Below are positions 16,505 to 28,363 of a stretch of 64,000 nt of DNA, in pieces. The DNA is from Oscillatoria princeps RMCB-10 (lineage in GTDB: Bacteria; Cyanobacteriota; Cyanobacteriia; Cyanobacteriales; Oscillatoriaceae). The notes beneath the pieces are model-generated. The model was not told the DNA's origin and ran no database searches. It saw only the letters and a program-made list of their open reading frames with translations. Positions within the stretch are counted from its first letter, which is position 1; every line of letters starts with the position of its first letter. A program made the translations under genes and the position numbers. The stretch is from assembly GCA_019359235.1 (NCBI GenBank), contig JAHHHT010000001.1, positions 1 to 64,000 on the forward strand. The letters run 5' to 3'.

Positions 16505-19500
16505 CTATTGCACCTGACTAGCCATAAAAGCCTCAACCAGTTTCAGCGTATTTTCCAAACTAGCCACCAGCACATCCGCCCCCTGCAAATTTTGCTCCCG
16601 CGCCTGCATTTCCAGCGTCTTAGCAGTTGCCTGCATAAATGGCACCCCCACATTGGAACTCGCACCTTTAAGCTGGTGCGCTTGCGAGAGAACCGTCTGG
16701 CAATCATTTGACTGCAGCGCTTGCTTTATCACAGCTAGCTTAGCTGCCGCATCCGCCACAAAAGCTTCCAAAAGCTCCCGCTGAAACTCCACATCCCCGC
16801 CAGAAACATCATTCAGGCGCTTCATATCCATGATCTCTCCCACAGCTATGTCGGGAACGGAAGATTTGCTACTTGCCGGCATCCCAGATGAGCTGCTCTC
16901 AGGTGGAGTCTGCGAGCGCCCAGATGCCTGCTCCTCCTGTTGGCTCAACCGGCTCTTTTCCCAGCCCTCCAGAGCCGCTCCCAAAGCCGTCATATCCACC
17001 GGCTTGCTGAGATAATCATCCATCCCCGCCGCCAGACACCTTTCCCGATCGCCCTTCATCGCATTCGCCGTCATGGCAATCACCACCGTATGCCGGTCGG
17101 CTCCTTCCCGCTTGCGCAACACCTCCGTCGCGCCGTAGCCATCCAGCACCGGCATCTGGCAATCCATCAGCACAATATCATACTCTTTTTTCTGCAAAAT
17201 GTCAAGCGCTTGCTGACCGTTGCCGGCACAATCTGCCAGATAGCCCAACTGCTTCAGCTGGTTGATCACCACCTTTTGATTAATCGCATTATCCTCCACC
17301 ACCAGAATTTTCAAATTCCGGCGCTTAACCGTAACTTGGGGGGGCAGAGTGGTGGGAGGTTGGGGTTTAGAACTGGAAGTGCTGGGAATCGGGGGGCGAG
17401 ATTTGGGCATTTGAGAACTTTGAGAATTTCTGCTCCCAATCTCATTCCTTGCCGGTCTAGCCAGCGCCGTTACCAAAATATCAAACAGCCGCGACTCCTT
17501 CACCGGCTTAATCAAATAATCCCCAAAGCCCGCCTTGCGGATGCGCTCCGCGATATCCCGCTGGCTCAGAGAAGTCATCACCACCAGCCTCGTCCGCGCC
17601 AGCGTCGGATCGAGCAAAATCGACTTGCAGAGCTTTTCGCCGTCCATCTGGGGCATTTGCATGTCCACCATAGCGATATCAAACGGCTGTCTAGCCGCCA
17701 AAGCCCCCCTGAGAGCCTTGAGCGCTTCCAGTCCGCTAGACGCTTCGCGGACGCGCATCCCCCAACTCGAAGCCATATACGCCACCGAGAAGCGATTTGT
17801 GGCATTATCATCTACCACCAAAAGTGTCACACCGGCTAGCTCAGTGTGGGATATCTCACCCCCCGAATTCGGGCGCGACGCCGGTTTGCCCAAGCGAACC
17901 GTAAACCAGAACGTAGAGCCCTGGCCCACCTTACTTTCCAGGCCAATTTCCCCGCCCATCAGCTCCACCAGCTGCTTGCTGATCGCCAGTCCCAAGCCGG
18001 TGCCCCCGTACTGGCGAGTCGTGGAAGCGTCAACCTGAGAAAACGACTGGAACAGCTTGTGCAAATTCTCCTCTGAAATGCCAATACCCGTATCCGTCAC
18101 CCGGAAAGAAATAATAGCCTCAGTCGGCGTTTCCGATTGCAAAGACGCCTGAACAACCACCTCCCCCAGAGCGGTAAATTTAATAGCGTTACCTGTCAGA
18201 TTCATCAGAACCTGGCGCAGGCGAACCGGGTCGCCGGTGCATTTTCTCGGCACGTCGGAGTCAATCCAGCCCATCAGTTCTATCCCTTTGGCGTCTGCCG
18301 GCGTGGCGAGCAAATCCACCACATCTTCCACGCAGCTGCTCAAATCAAACTCGATATTTTCCAACTGCATCACACCGGCTTCCAGCTTAGAAAAGTCGAG
18401 AATGTCATTAATCACCCTCAGCAAATTCTGACCGCTAGCCTGAATCGTCTCCACAAAATCCTGCTGTTCCGCAGTCAGTTCTGTTTTCGCCAGCAATCCC
18501 GCCATCCCCAGCACCCCATTCATAGGCGTGCGGATTTCGTGGCTCATATTAGCCAGGAACTGCGATTTGATCCGCGAGGTAGCGAGCGCCGCTTCCCGCG
18601 CTTCCACCAGCGCCGCCTCGTAACGCTTGCGCTCGGTGATGTCGCGCACCACCGTGCCGATGCAGAGCGGTTCGCCGCTTTGGGGGTGCCGGACGAGAAA
18701 GATATTCATCTGCACGTCGATAGCAGCGCCGGTCTTGAAGTGACGGAACTGGCCATCTCCCAGCCAGTGGCCCGTCTCTCGGACTGCCGGCAGGGCTGTG
18801 TCTCGCAGCAGCTTCCAACTTTCCGGCATGCAGCACTCGCGAATGGTGGTGGAGAGGAGGTCGCCGGCACTGTCAATGCCCACGAGGCGGCGTCCGGCTT
18901 GATTGAGAAACAGCATTTTCCCCACCAGTGAAACCATGCCAATAAAGTTGCTGCTGTTCTCCACCAGCAGTGCCAGCTTCTGGCGCTCCTCTTCCGCCAG
19001 CTTGCCTTCGGTGATGTCGCTGGAAATCCCATCGATGCGAATCGCTTTGCCACCGGCTTCTTTGACCACGCGAGCCCGGTAGCGCAGCCAGCGCACCTCC
19101 CCAGAAGGGCGCAATATCCTGTATTCCATATCAGCGCTGCCGGCTTTCAGTATACCAGAAGTCAGCTGCGCCACTCGCTCCCGGTCTTCCGGGTGCACCA
19201 CTTCCAGCCAGAGGTTGCGGTTTTCCACGAATTGTGATGCTGGCCGGCCATACACTTGCAGCGCTGCCGAATTCATGTAAAGCAGCTCCCAGTGTTCTGC
19301 CCCAACCGACCAGACCACATCTTGCAGCGACCCCAGAATGCTGTCCAGCCGCTCTTGGTTCTTCTGCAAGGATTCCTGCTCAAAGGTTAGATGCAGCACC
19401 TCTTCTTGCAGAGACATCAGGCGCAACTTCTCTTCCGTGATGTCGCGCCCGACTGCTTGGACTTCCACGAGCCGCCCACCGGCATCAAAAATCCCCCGGT

Positions 19501-22500
19501 CTGTCCACTGGTGCCAGCGGACTTCCCCATTGGCCATCGCGATGCGGTGTTCGCAAGTCACGGCAGGCACCTCCGGGCTGAGCTTTCGCAAGTGCTTGGC
19601 CACCATATCCCGGTCTTCTTCCGGAATCGCCGGCATGAAGCAGTGACCCACCAGATAAGCCGGCTGGCTGTCGAAATGCCGGTAGAAGGCGTCGTTGGCG
19701 TATGTCAGGGTGCCGTCGGGCAGAAAACGGCAAATCAGTTCGGTTTGGTCTTCGACCGTGCGGCGGTAGCGCTCCTCCGATTCCCGCAACTGCGCCATCT
19801 CCCGCACCCGCTCCGCGATCTCAGCGGCGATGAACAGCACTGCCGGCTGCCCTTCAAATTCTATAGCGCTCGCTGTCAAGTCAACCCACCGCTCCTCACC
19901 CCCAAACAACGTAAAAGTTTTCGCCAGCAGCTGGACTTCCCACCGGCACGGCGCAGAGGGGCCAACCCCTTCCATCAGGTGGCGAAAGTCGGGATGGATT
20001 ATATCGCGCAATTGCATTTTTTGCAACTCTTCTGCCGGCCAGCCGGAGATCGCTTCCGTGGCGGGATTGACGTAGAGGAATTGCCCATCCCGACAGATAA
20101 AAATCGCAGCCGCACTGGTGTCTGCCAGTGTGCGAAACTCGGCTTCCGATGGGGCTCCCGAATGCTGCACCGGCAGCGGGAAAGCGATCTCGGCAAATGT
20201 CACCCAACCCCAGAGGGGGCGACCTTCCGCATCCCGAATCAGGGAAGCAGTTAGTGTCACCCAGAGAATTTCTCCGTTTTTCTTGACATAACGGCTATCT
20301 GTGGTATAATGCGGAATCTCCCCACGAAAAAGCTGTGCGGCGAGTTGGGTGCCGTCGGGGTCTTCTGGGCGGCTAAGTTCGGTGAGGGTGAGTTGGCTCA
20401 GTTCAGCTTCGGTATAGCCCAGCATCTGGCAGAGCGCAGCGTTGACTCTCACGAACCGGCCATCGGAGCCGGTGATGGCCATAGGGATCGGCGCTTGTTC
20501 AAAAATCAGGCCGATCGGGGGCGTCGGCGCTGCCGGCTCCCCAAGCTCTGGCGCAGAGGCGACTTGTGGCGTTTCTGCTTGGCGCTGGGGAATGCCGGTG
20601 TGGCGGGCAAAAACACAAGCGTAAGTAGAGCCGTTGAACTCCATAAAGTTAACTGTCAGCTCCACCGGCACAAGATGTCCATCGCCCCCTCCCCCCCCAG
20701 GGGGAGGGGCAGACAGCCTGCTGCACAGCAGGGATTCCAGGGTAAAGGAACCCAGCCCGCGCAGGGGCGGGCCCCCGGGAGCGCCCCTCTCCCGAATAGC
20801 AGCGTCTAGCGCCCGGTCGAGGTCAGAGACGCTCATGGCCAGAAATTCATCCCGCTCACAGCCCAGCAACCTGAGAGCGGCGTCGTTGACATAAAGGAAC
20901 CGGCCATTCTCACCGATCCAGAAGATGGCTTCTGCGCTGGTGTCTGCAGAAAACTGTGCCAGCTGCAGGGCAACGTCCGCCCCCTGGCGCTCTGCAATTT
21001 CAGCGTGTGGGGACGCGACATTCGGCGTCTCTACATCTCGCGTCTGTGTGTCTCGCGCCTCAGCAGCTTCCAGCTGGGCGGAAAGCTCCCGAACCCGGAT
21101 TTCCAACTCGCTGTAGGCGTCTGTCAGGGACGCCTCTGCATGAGCGCGGTCGCACGCTTCCACCGACAGGGCGAGGGTTGCCCATAAGTGGGCGGCGAGA
21201 CAGGAGGCAAAGCACTGCTCTTCGAGGGCCCACCGGCGGGGGCTGCCTTCGTGGTGCAAACAGATGACGCCGACAAAGACGCCACCTCTGAGTACCGCTA
21301 CATCTAGCGCCGAGGTAATGCCAAAGGGGATGAGATAGGACCCGGAGAGCTCGCGGGTTCTGGGATCGGAGCGGGCGTCACCGGCAGCGACAATCCGCTC
21401 TTTGGCCAGCGCCTGGAAATAAGCGGGACAGTCCGCTGCTGCCAGAATCCGGCCTTGCGAGTGGCGACCGGCACCGAGCTCGTACTGGTCGAGGCAGAGC
21501 AATTTTAGATTTTGGATTTTAGATTTTAGATTGTTGGGCTGTCCGTTAGAGGCAGCAGTTTCGTCTGGAAAACTTTGGCGTTTTTTGGCCGTTTCCCCCC
21601 AGGCACAATCGCCCTCAGAGGGCAGCCGGCGCGACAGTGAGGAGAGGAAATCGCTCAGGAACCACACGCTCACCCGCCCGACTTCCAGGGTGCGGGCGGC
21701 TGTTTCTGTGATGTCGCGCAGCAGCACCTGCAGGTTTCGGCTCTCGCTCGCCCGCAATGCCAGTTCCGCCAGGACTCGGTTGAAGAAAGCCAGGCGTCTC
21801 TCACTTTCAGCCAGCAGTTCGGTCGGTTGGGCAGAGGGTGAGGGGTGGGGGTTGAGGAGCGGTAAGTTTTCCGCACCGGCGAGGGAGGGGGCGGGTCGGT
21901 CGGCGATCTCCGTTTTGTGGCCAGTATTGCTGGCTGAACCGGCCCCTGCTGGGGGGGCGGATTTGTCCGCGATCTCCGTTTTGCCTTCCGCACCGGCTCG
22001 TGGGGGCTGTGCTGGGGTTTGGAAGGGGGAGGTGAGCGCGGTCAGTCCCAGGACGATGAGGGTGACGACGAAGAGCAGGGGCCAGAGGGAGTCGTAGCTC
22101 ACCGGCCAAGAGGTTTCTAAGGTAAAGGAGAAGGTCGTCCCCGCACCGGAGCTCGCGCTCCAAGCGACTGCTGCCATGCCGGTGTAGATCAGTCCGCTGA
22201 TGGCGGCAGCCAGGAACATAACGCTGCTGAGTTTTGAGTTTTGTAAACCTGATATTAAGGATTTGGGTGAGGCGTTTTGCGTTTTGTCTGACTCATTCAA
22301 GGGGTCGATTTGGGAATTTTCTGGCCGGCAGGCCCCCCACAAGGCCACACTGGACAAGCCAATGGCTATTCCGAGGGAAAGCAGTACCAGCAGCAGGTTG
22401 CACTTGCCGGCTAGCTCGCCTCGGATTGCGGCTAGGCCCAAGTAGTGGGTGCCGGCAATGGCCAGTCCCAAGCTGAAGGATGAGGGGTGAAGGCTGGGGG

Positions 22501-22834
22501 CGGAGGGCTGACTTCTGGGTTCTAATTTGTGGGTTCCCAAAAGGGCAGCGCCTGATGCCAGCACCGCCACCAGCACCGAGAGCGCCACGGTGAGGATGTC
22601 GTAGGAGACGGGTGCCGGTGCGCGGAAGGCCAGCAAGCCGGTGAAGTGGGAGGCCCAGATGCCGGTTCCCATTGCAGCCGCACGCGAGAGCGTTGCGCCG
22701 GCATTCGGATTTTCCTGGCGCTTGGCGATCAGATCCAGGGCTGTGTGCGACGCCAGGACAGCAATAAGGATGGAAAGCGCTACGAGGCGCAGGTCATAGG
22801 TGCCGGTCAGCACCACCACGTCGGTATGGCTCAT
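16505..22834 (-). CDS. MHYT-GAF-multiPAS hybrid histidine kinase
   Basis: 2109 residues, very large for a sensor kinase. Order: MHYT-like membrane sensor (1-265), Pro-rich linker, GAF (about 360-560), about six PAS/PAC domains (625-1410), HisKA with His1432 ([11 protein letters not shown]), HATPase (1530-1650; [23 protein letters not shown]), receiver 1 (Asp1724 in [11 protein letters not shown]), receiver 2 (Asp1891 in [11 protein letters not shown]) and an Hpt domain (His2053 in [12 protein letters not shown]). The relay would run His-Asp-His in one chain. The three MHYT motifs are degenerate: SHFT (62-65), THYLG (129-133) and LIYTG (215-219). Residues near 433-443 ([11 protein letters not shown]) are encoded by a repeat insertion. 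No output regulator is adjacent. Confidence 0.95.
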   Translation of the reverse strand: MSHTDVVVLTGTYDLRLVALSILIAVLASHTALDLIAKRQENPNAGATLSRAAAMGTGIWASHFTGLLAFRAPAPVSYDILTVALSVLVAVLASGAALLGTHKLEPRSQPSAPSLHPSSFSLGLAIAGTHYLGLAAIRGELAGKCNLLLVLLSLGIAIGLSSVALWGACRPENSQIDPLNESDKTQNASPKSLISGLQNSKLSSVMFLAAAISGLIYTGMAAVAWSASSGAGTTFSFTLETSWPVSYDSLWPLLFVVTLIVLGLTALTSPFQTPAQPPRAGAEGKTEIADKSAPPAGAGSASNTGHKTEIADRPAPSLAGAENLPLLNPHPSPSAQPTELLAESERRLAFFNRVLAELALRASESRNLQVLLRDITETAARTLEVGRVSVWFLSDFLSSLSRRLPSEGDCAWGETAKKRQSFPDETAASNGQPNNLKSKIQNLKLLCLDQYELGAGRHSQGRILAAADCPAYFQALAKERIVAAGDARSDPRTRELSGSYLIPFGITSALDVAVLRGGVFVGVICLHHEGSPRRWALEEQCFASCLAAHLWATLALSVEACDRAHAEASLTDAYSELEIRVRELSAQLEAAEARDTQTRDVETPNVASPHAEIAERQGADVALQLAQFSADTSAEAIFWIGENGRFLYVNDAALRLLGCERDEFLAMSVSDLDRALDAAIRERGAPGGPPLRGLGSFTLESLLCSRLSAPPPGGGGGDGHLVPVELTVNFMEFNGSTYACVFARHTGIPQRQAETPQVASAPELGEPAAPTPPIGLIFEQAPIPMAITGSDGRFVRVNAALCQMLGYTEAELSQLTLTELSRPEDPDGTQLAAQLFRGEIPHYTTDSRYVKKNGEILWVTLTASLIRDAEGRPLWGWVTFAEIAFPLPVQHSGAPSEAEFRTLADTSAAAIFICRDGQFLYVNPATEAISGWPAEELQKMQLRDIIHPDFRHLMEGVGPSAPCRWEVQLLAKTFTLFGGEERWVDLTASAIEFEGQPAVLFIAAEIAERVREMAQLRESEERYRRTVEDQTELICRFLPDGTLTYANDAFYRHFDSQPAYLVGHCFMPAIPEEDRDMVAKHLRKLSPEVPAVTCEHRIAMANGEVRWHQWTDRGIFDAGGRLVEVQAVGRDITEEKLRLMSLQEEVLHLTFEQESLQKNQERLDSILGSLQDVVWSVGAEHWELLYMNSAALQVYGRPASQFVENRNLWLEVVHPEDRERVAQLTSGILKAGSADMEYRILRPSGEVRWLRYRARVVKEAGGKAIRIDGISSDITEGKLAEEERQKLALLVENSSNFIGMVSLVGKMLFLNQAGRRLVGIDSAGDLLSTTIRECCMPESWKLLRDTALPAVRETGHWLGDGQFRHFKTGAAIDVQMNIFLVRHPQSGEPLCIGTVVRDITERKRYEAALVEAREAALATSRIKSQFLANMSHEIRTPMNGVLGMAGLLAKTELTAEQQDFVETIQASGQNLLRVINDILDFSKLEAGVMQLENIEFDLSSCVEDVVDLLATPADAKGIELMGWIDSDVPRKCTGDPVRLRQVLMNLTGNAIKFTALGEVVVQASLQSETPTEAIISFRVTDTGIGISEENLHKLFQSFSQVDASTTRQYGGTGLGLAISKQLVELMGGEIGLESKVGQGSTFWFTVRLGKPASRPNSGGEISHTELAGVTLLVVDDNATNRFSVAYMASSWGMRVREASSGLEALKALRGALAARQPFDIAMVDMQMPQMDGEKLCKSILLDPTLARTRLVVMTSLSQRDIAERIRKAGFGDYLIKPVKESRLFDILVTALARPARNEIGSRNSQSSQMPKSRPPIPSTSSSKPQPPTTLPPQVTVKRRNLKILVVEDNAINQKVVINQLKQLGYLADCAGNGQQALDILQKKEYDIVLMDCQMPVLDGYGATEVLRKREGADRHTVVIAMTANAMKGDRERCLAAGMDDYLSKPVDMTALGAALEGWEKSRLSQQEEQASGRSQTPPESSSSGMPASSKSSVPDIAVGEIMDMKRLNDVSGGDVEFQRELLEAFVADAAAKLAVIKQALQSNDCQTVLSQAHQLKGASSNVGVPFMQATAKTLEMQAREQNLQGADVLVASLENTLKLVEAFMASQVQ
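21500..21536. repeat. AT-rich TTTTAGATT repeat inside kinase gene
   Basis: TTTTAGATTTTGGATTTTAG and a further TTTTAGATT sit in frame within the hybrid kinase gene. The same family occurs between genes at 37310-37343 (on the other strand, ATCCAAAATC units). The rest of the kinase is GC-rich, so the insertion stands out. Confidence 0.75.
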
Positions 22835-23568
22835 TGGCTTGCACGCTCCGATGCCGGTGTTTACCCTTTATAGCTCTGCCTTATCTATAGCTGACGCACC
22901 CCTGCTCTAATGATGAAGTTTCTGTAAACTTCTCACAAGCTTTTATAAAGCAATTAACCGCCCCGGTTCCTCCGGGAAATTACTATTTTTATACCCCGCA
23001 GTCAGCGCCGGCAGCGGTTCCTATTTATATATTATTAAATTGAAGGGGGTAAATGAAACTCTTTGCTGGGCATGGGGCATCGGGCATCGGGGATGGGGCA
23101 TGGGGCATTGGGCATCGGGTATGGGGCATCGGGCATCGGGCGCGGGGTATGGGGATGGTCTCACCGGCAACAATCTAAGCCATTTCCCATGTCCAATGCG
23201 CAATTCCCAATGCCCAACGCGCAATTCCTGATATCAATTGTGAATTTTGAAGTCATTGATAACCGCGTTTCACAATTGAAAATTTATCCCCAAACCGCCG
23301 TTAATATAATAATTAACCAGCCGGAGAATTTGCATGAAAAATGCCCGCAGCCCGGCGGCTCCCTCGCCTGCGACGTTTATCCTTAGCCCAATTCCCTCTG
23401 GGTTATTAACGATTGTGCCGAACATCGATCGCCGTGCCGGCGATTGAGGGTTAAATTTCTTTAATCCCCTGAATTGCTCATCATTAAGGCTGTCCGCAGC
23501 TCCGCAGGGGCGGGAGGGACCCGCCCGCACGACCGGCATTTTTGATGTGGGTTCAAGCGAACATAATC
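22835..23568. repeat. Intergenic with GGGCATC heptamer array
   Basis: No gene seen in 734 bases. 23067-23157 is a run of GGGCATC/GGGGCAT/GGGCATT heptamers, followed after 30 bases by the complementary-type motif CCCAATG/CCAATGC (23187-23226), so the transcript could fold back. An A/T-rich stretch (23226-23330) follows. The start of the hybrid kinase lies at the left side, without a clear consensus promoter. Confidence 0.75.
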
Positions 23569-26500
23569 TTAGATCGCCAAGCTGAGTTGGGAGCCGCTCT
23601 GGGTTTTAGTCACCTCGATGCGGGCTTGGAAAGCCTCTTTGAATTGAGGGATGTGGGTGACGGTGAGTATGCAAGCGAACTCAGGGGCGATCGCATTAAT
23701 GGCGGCAATCAAGCGCTCGCAGCCTTCGGCGTCTTGGCTGCCAAAGCCCTCATCCACAATCAGCATTTGCAGCGCCGTGCCCGACCGGTGAGCCAGCAAG
23801 CGGGAGAGGGCGAGACGGATGGCGAAGTTAATCCGGAACGCTTCCCCGCCGGAGAAGGTTTCGTAGGGGCGAGTGCCCTTGGCGTCGCCAATCAGGATAT
23901 CCAGCGTTTCAATCACCTTAGATGACGCCCGCTTGCTCTTGCCGGCACGCTGGGTGAAAAACTGGACGTGCAGCTGGTTGCCAGTCAGCCTGGACAGAAT
24001 CTGATTGGTTTCCGCCTCCAGCTGGGGCAGCACGTTCTCAATCATCAGCGCCTGGATGCCATTTTTGCCGAAAGCAGCCGCCAGCTCCTGGTAGACGCGC
24101 TGCTGTTTGCCAGCTTCTTGCAGCTGTTGCTGCTGCTGTCGCAACTGCGCCTGCAGAGAGTCCAGGTGCTGCAGCTGCTGTTGCAAGCGACCCAAACTGG
24201 CAAGCTGGCTGTCCAGTTGAGATCGCCGCGCCGATATCTGCTTTTCCAGCAGCGAAATCTCCTGGGTGGCGTCGGGGGTTTCCTGCAGCTGCCGGTTGAG
24301 GCTTTCAATCTGTTTTAGCATAGCTTGCCGGTCCTCGGTGAGCGCCTGCAACCGCCGAGCCAGCTCACCGGCACGCTGCTGCAGCTGGGGGTATTCCTCC
24401 CGCGCGGCGAGCAGCTGCTGGTAGCGAGCCAGCCAAGTTTGGGCCCGGGAGCGCGCCGCGCGCAGGGCGTCGTGCTCGCGCCGGTCGTAGTTCAGCTCGC
24501 TGAGGTGCCGGTCGAGTTCGGCAATTTGCCGGGAAAATTCGGAAGCGGTTTGCTGCTGCAGCAGTTCGCCGCTGAGCCCGGCAATAAGGCCCTGCAGCTC
24601 TGGCTTGCGGGCGTTGAGTCGAGCCTGCGACTTGGTGGCGGTCCTGATTTCCGCCAGCTTGATTTCCGCCCAGCGCCACCGGTCGGCTTGCCCTCTGGCG
24701 AGAGCGTGATCTTTCTCATCGTAGCTCCGAAGCTGCAACTGCAAGTCGAGCTGCTGCAGTTCCGCTACTAAATGGGGGGAGTAGGAGCCGGACGCCAGCA
24801 ACTGCTCGATTTGATCCTTCTCAGCCGCCATTTGCTGCAGCCTCAGCCGGTCTGACTCCGTGGCGTCCAGTTGGGCTTGCAAGGAGCCCCGGCGCTCCCG
24901 CAGGGTTTCATACCCAGCCAGTTGATGATTCAGCTGCTGGTACTCCGCCCGCAAGACTTGAATCTCGCGCTCGGAAGTGGCCAGCTGCTCGCGCAGCACC
25001 CACAGCTGGTTGATCACTTCTTCCTGTTCGGCGCGATTTTTTTGCACCACTAAGTTATAGTGCTCTTCGTCCAGGGGCCGGTCGCACAGGGGACAAGTGG
25101 CGTCGGGCACCTGCAGCATCTGAAGTTTCTGCTCCAGTTCCGCCAGTTTAGTCTCACAGTCTCGCTGGTGGGCTTGCAGCCGTTCCATGAAGCTGCGGCG
25201 CTCCAGTCCTTTGTCCCGCACCCGCTGCTGGTAGACTCGCTTTTTCTCTAAATTTTCTATCTGAGTTGCAATTTCGATGACGGCTTGCTGCAGCTGCGGG
25301 TGGCGCTGCTGCTGGACTTGCAGCTGGTGGGCGGTGGCGTAGAGCTCTTCGAGGCGGGCGCTCAAACGAGCGCCGGCGCGGTCGATTTCGGCACACAGCT
25401 GGGTGCGCCGCTGCATCAGGGGGGCAACTTGGGTTTGCAGTTCGTCGAGGTAAGCGAGCCGGTGGCGAGCTTGTTGCAGTTGCGCCATGCCGGCTTCCAC
25501 TTCCGGCGCTTGTTTGAGGGTTTGCTGAATTTCCTGCTCCTGCTGCTGCAGGGCTTCGAGCTGCGCTTTCGCGCCGGAGAGCTTTCTCTCCAGGGAGGAG
25601 ATGTGCTCGGCGAGTTGCTGCTGGAGTTTCTGCCGCTGTTCTTGGATCTCTTGCCAGGTTTGAAATTTGGAATTTTGAATGTCTTCTAGGCTGTGCAGCT
25701 GCTGGAATTCGGCGTAGCCGGCGGCGATGGAGTTTTCCTGGCGCAGCAGCGCTTCCAGCTCTTGCTGCCGCGAGCGGGTGGCGGCGAGCTCTCGCCCGAT
25801 GCGATCGCACTCACCGGCGAGCCCGTCGTGTTGCTGCCGGTGCCAGGTGAGTTGCTGCAGCCACGTTTGCCGGCTGTGCTGGAGGCTCTGCAGCTGCTGC
25901 AGCTTTTGCCTGCCGGCATCTTGTTGCCCCTGCAGGCCGGCGATGGTATCTTGGAGTGCGGCTAGCTGAATGCCTATCTCTTCGCTGGAGTGCAGTTGGG
26001 CTTGAACCGACTGCAAGCTCCCTTCCAGCAGTTCTACCTGACCTTTGAACTGGCGCGACCGGTCTTTGGCTTGCTCTGCCAATTCGTCGTAGTGGTTGAG
26101 TTTGAGCAGCTCCGCTAATATTTCTTTGCGCTCGTTGGGGCGCTTGAGCATGAATTCGTCGGCTCGACCTTGACGCAGGTAGGCAGAATTGATAAAGGTG
26201 TCGTAGTCTAGTTTTAGGTGCTGGAGAATTTTTTCCTGCGTTGAGCGCACGCCGCGTTCGGTTAAGGGGCGAAAGCCGGTGGGGCACTCGTTGGAGTCTG
26301 TCCCCGTTGCGATTTGAAATTCCAGGGAGGAGGTCTGACCTCTCTGTCTGGCTCTGATGACGCGGTAGATTTGGTCGCCGATTTGGAAGATAAAATCTAC
26401 CCGGGCGTCTTTGGCACCGGCATGGATGATGTCATCTTCGGAGACGGCGCGGCTCTCTCCCCACAGACACCAGCCGATCGCTTCTAGCAGGGAAGATTTG

Positions 26501-26607
26501 CCCGAGCCGTTGGGCCCGCAGATACAAGCGGTGTGCAGTCCGCGAAACTCCAAAGTGGCTTCGCGGTATGACAGGAAGTTTTTTAAGGTGAGCTGGTGGG
26601 GAATCAT
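23569..26607 (-). CDS. sbcC: Exonuclease SbcC / Rad50-like ATPase
   Basis: 1012 residues. SbcCD cleaves hairpins and cruciforms and processes DNA ends. Walker A GPNGSGKSS (31-39), ABC signature FSGGEAFRINF (918-928) and Walker B MLIVDEGFG (948-956) flank a long Gln-rich coiled coil whose apex holds the zinc hook CPLC (505-508), exactly mid-protein. The start follows IPHQLTLKNFLSYRE, the usual N-terminus. The nuclease gene sbcD is not adjacent. Given the density of palindromes in this DNA, a hairpin nuclease would meet many natural substrates. Confidence 0.94.
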   Translation of the reverse strand: MIPHQLTLKNFLSYREATLEFRGLHTACICGPNGSGKSSLLEAIGWCLWGESRAVSEDDIIHAGAKDARVDFIFQIGDQIYRVIRARQRGQTSSLEFQIATGTDSNECPTGFRPLTERGVRSTQEKILQHLKLDYDTFINSAYLRQGRADEFMLKRPNERKEILAELLKLNHYDELAEQAKDRSRQFKGQVELLEGSLQSVQAQLHSSEEIGIQLAALQDTIAGLQGQQDAGRQKLQQLQSLQHSRQTWLQQLTWHRQQHDGLAGECDRIGRELAATRSRQQELEALLRQENSIAAGYAEFQQLHSLEDIQNSKFQTWQEIQEQRQKLQQQLAEHISSLERKLSGAKAQLEALQQQEQEIQQTLKQAPEVEAGMAQLQQARHRLAYLDELQTQVAPLMQRRTQLCAEIDRAGARLSARLEELYATAHQLQVQQQRHPQLQQAVIEIATQIENLEKKRVYQQRVRDKGLERRSFMERLQAHQRDCETKLAELEQKLQMLQVPDATCPLCDRPLDEEHYNLVVQKNRAEQEEVINQLWVLREQLATSEREIQVLRAEYQQLNHQLAGYETLRERRGSLQAQLDATESDRLRLQQMAAEKDQIEQLLASGSYSPHLVAELQQLDLQLQLRSYDEKDHALARGQADRWRWAEIKLAEIRTATKSQARLNARKPELQGLIAGLSGELLQQQTASEFSRQIAELDRHLSELNYDRREHDALRAARSRAQTWLARYQQLLAAREEYPQLQQRAGELARRLQALTEDRQAMLKQIESLNRQLQETPDATQEISLLEKQISARRSQLDSQLASLGRLQQQLQHLDSLQAQLRQQQQQLQEAGKQQRVYQELAAAFGKNGIQALMIENVLPQLEAETNQILSRLTGNQLHVQFFTQRAGKSKRASSKVIETLDILIGDAKGTRPYETFSGGEAFRINFAIRLALSRLLAHRSGTALQMLIVDEGFGSQDAEGCERLIAAINAIAPEFACILTVTHIPQFKEAFQARIEVTKTQSGSQLSLAI

Positions 26608-27311
26608 AAGAAAGTCGAAATTAGAAGTTCACAAGGAACAAGCGTTGTTTGTGTGCCTGCGTTTTGAGTTTTGCCTGACGTGCCGGTTTTGCCTTCCATA
26701 CTGCCCTTGCACTCCATCCCTTCAAATTCCTATTGTGGGCTAGTCTGGGCAAGTCTGACCGCACTGAGGAGGCTGTGTTTACAATTTTTTACAATTGGGG
26801 CGGCTGCGAGATTGCATGACATTCTCCTGAGGGGCCGGTGGGGGAGCCGCGCCAGCGCACGGGAAGCCGGTAGGGAGCGTCGCGTTTTTGTAAATCGCCG
26901 CAGCAGTAGGGTGCGTTCCCAGGGGGAACGCACCCTACCCGCAAGGAAGAAGGAAGGGGGAAGAAGGAACAGGGATAGGAGTTGCTCCTCCCTCTTTGGG
27001 AGGGTGAAGGGTGAGAGGAACTCTCCATCTCCCCCCCTCCCCCATCCTGTACGTCGCGTTACAGGTCACACCGGCTTTTTCGCGCTCCGGCTTCTCCCCA
27101 GGCTGTGCGGGGAGCCGCCAAACATGCTATTATATCAAGTCCGGAGGCATCCTTATTGCAAAACTGTTGTAGAACGCCGAATCGCGTCTCTCTACAATGC
27201 CGTCGCAACCGTTCATGCTATTAGATGTAGGTGGGGTGCCTGTTCACCCCGGAGACTCGGCTAAAAATGTTTACAGTATAAGAGTGTACCAGCTTGCATG
27301 GGGAGGGAAGA
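26608..27311. other. Intergenic with one palindromic repeat
   Basis: About 700 bases without a supported gene. It contains the palindrome at 26907-26939, a C/T-rich tract near 27026-27046 and an AATCGCGTCTCTCTACAA fragment near 27180 related to the ACGCGACATGTCGCGT family. TATAAG near 27280 could be a -10 element for the next gene. Confidence 0.5.
26907..26939. repeat. GGTGCGTTCC/GGAACGCACC palindrome
   Basis: TAGGGTGCGTTCC, a CAGG loop, then GGAACGCACCCTACC: near-perfect inverted repeat. Same family at 49690-49717 and 51353-51380. Confidence 0.85.
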
Positions 27312-28166
27312 ATGAAAGGGTTTGGCTACAGCCGTGAAAAGAAATTAATCGCCAAGGCGATCGAAACTCGCAACCGGGCAGAAATGGCAAAGATGATAGC
27401 GGAAATCAGGCAGAACCTGTCAGCTATAAAGAGGGCAGACCTTTTGTTCGAGGTGCTATTGACACAGCCTGCCGGTGACAGGTTGTGGGTGTATGGGAGC
27501 TTGCTGCCAAAAGATAGATGGCAGGACATGTTCCCCGAGGTATTGAGATGCCTGTACGAATTTTTAACCGAGCGCGGGTTGCAGCCGGGAAAAGACTTCG
27601 GCAAGCATCTTCAGAGTGTGTGGGTGAGTCGCGCCGTAAGCTCGGCGATGCTGCCAGAGTTACCGGATAACTTGCGAGAAGCCTTCGAGAAGTTTATAGA
27701 GGGGGGTTTTGTCTCGATTCAAGATGCGCCGCCGGGGGAGGCGCTCGAAAAGCAGCTGGGGGTGCCTTTTATGGAGAATCTGGTGCAGCGGATGAAGCTG
27801 CGACTGCCCACTTTGACGGATGGTGAGGCTGCTACTTACTTGAACAACATTTTTAATGGGGTACATGCGCGTACCGCCCTCTGGATAGGGGATTTCTTTT
27901 GGCAGTTCCCTGAGGAGGAGCGTTTGAGCAGAATCTTTGAGCTGGTACTGCAGGAGAAAACCGAGCCAAACAGCGACTGGATTCTGGATCTTATCTATGC
28001 GGCGGGAGGTGAGTCAGAAATACAGCCCAATCCGGAAAAGCCAAATGATCAGGTTATCAGCGAGCGGGGGATTGAACTGCTGGACTCAGTTTATCGCGGC
28101 GGCGAGTCGCTCAGTTCTATAATGGAGAGGATGCGGGTGAAGAACCCACCGCAACAGCAGGAGTAG
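27312..28166 (+). CDS. Hypothetical helical protein
   Basis: 284 residues from MKGFGYSREKKL; this ATG has GGGAGGGA seven bases upstream, a better start than the ATG at 27294. Soluble and largely helical with alternating charged and Leu residues: TRNRAEMAKMIAEIRQNL, LYEFLTERGLQPGKDFGKH, LPTLTDGEAATYLNNIF. No known domain, signal or membrane segment recognised. Stand-alone, next to TA and defence-type genes, so an accessory role is possible. Confidence 0.7.
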   Translation: MKGFGYSREKKLIAKAIETRNRAEMAKMIAEIRQNLSAIKRADLLFEVLLTQPAGDRLWVYGSLLPKDRWQDMFPEVLRCLYEFLTERGLQPGKDFGKHLQSVWVSRAVSSAMLPELPDNLREAFEKFIEGGFVSIQDAPPGEALEKQLGVPFMENLVQRMKLRLPTLTDGEAATYLNNIFNGVHARTALWIGDFFWQFPEEERLSRIFELVLQEKTEPNSDWILDLIYAAGGESEIQPNPEKPNDQVISERGIELLDSVYRGGESLSSIMERMRVKNPPQQQE

Positions 28167-28363
28167 ACGGCTGCTGCGATCGCTCCTTGCGCGGTGCGCT
28201 ATTAACCTACCCCGAAACATAGCAGAGAAATGCTTTTTTGTCAACCAGCCGGAGACTAATTTTAGTGCCGGAAAGCAATGCTTGCTGCTTGCCCGCAGCC
28301 CGATTGCGCCACAACTGCGCTTGGCTGCTGATTCGCTTTCCGGCTTTTTCTGAACTATGGCCC

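Noticed and set aside
16940-18931. Long plus-strand ORFs (299, 167, 264 codons) opposite the hybrid kinase
   Set aside because: Antisense shadows of conserved kinase and receiver domains, His/Arg-rich translations without motifs.
23067-23157. CRISPR or minisatellite-encoded protein
   Set aside because: Heptamer microsatellite typical of filamentous cyanobacteria; translations are Gly/His/Trp-rich artefacts.
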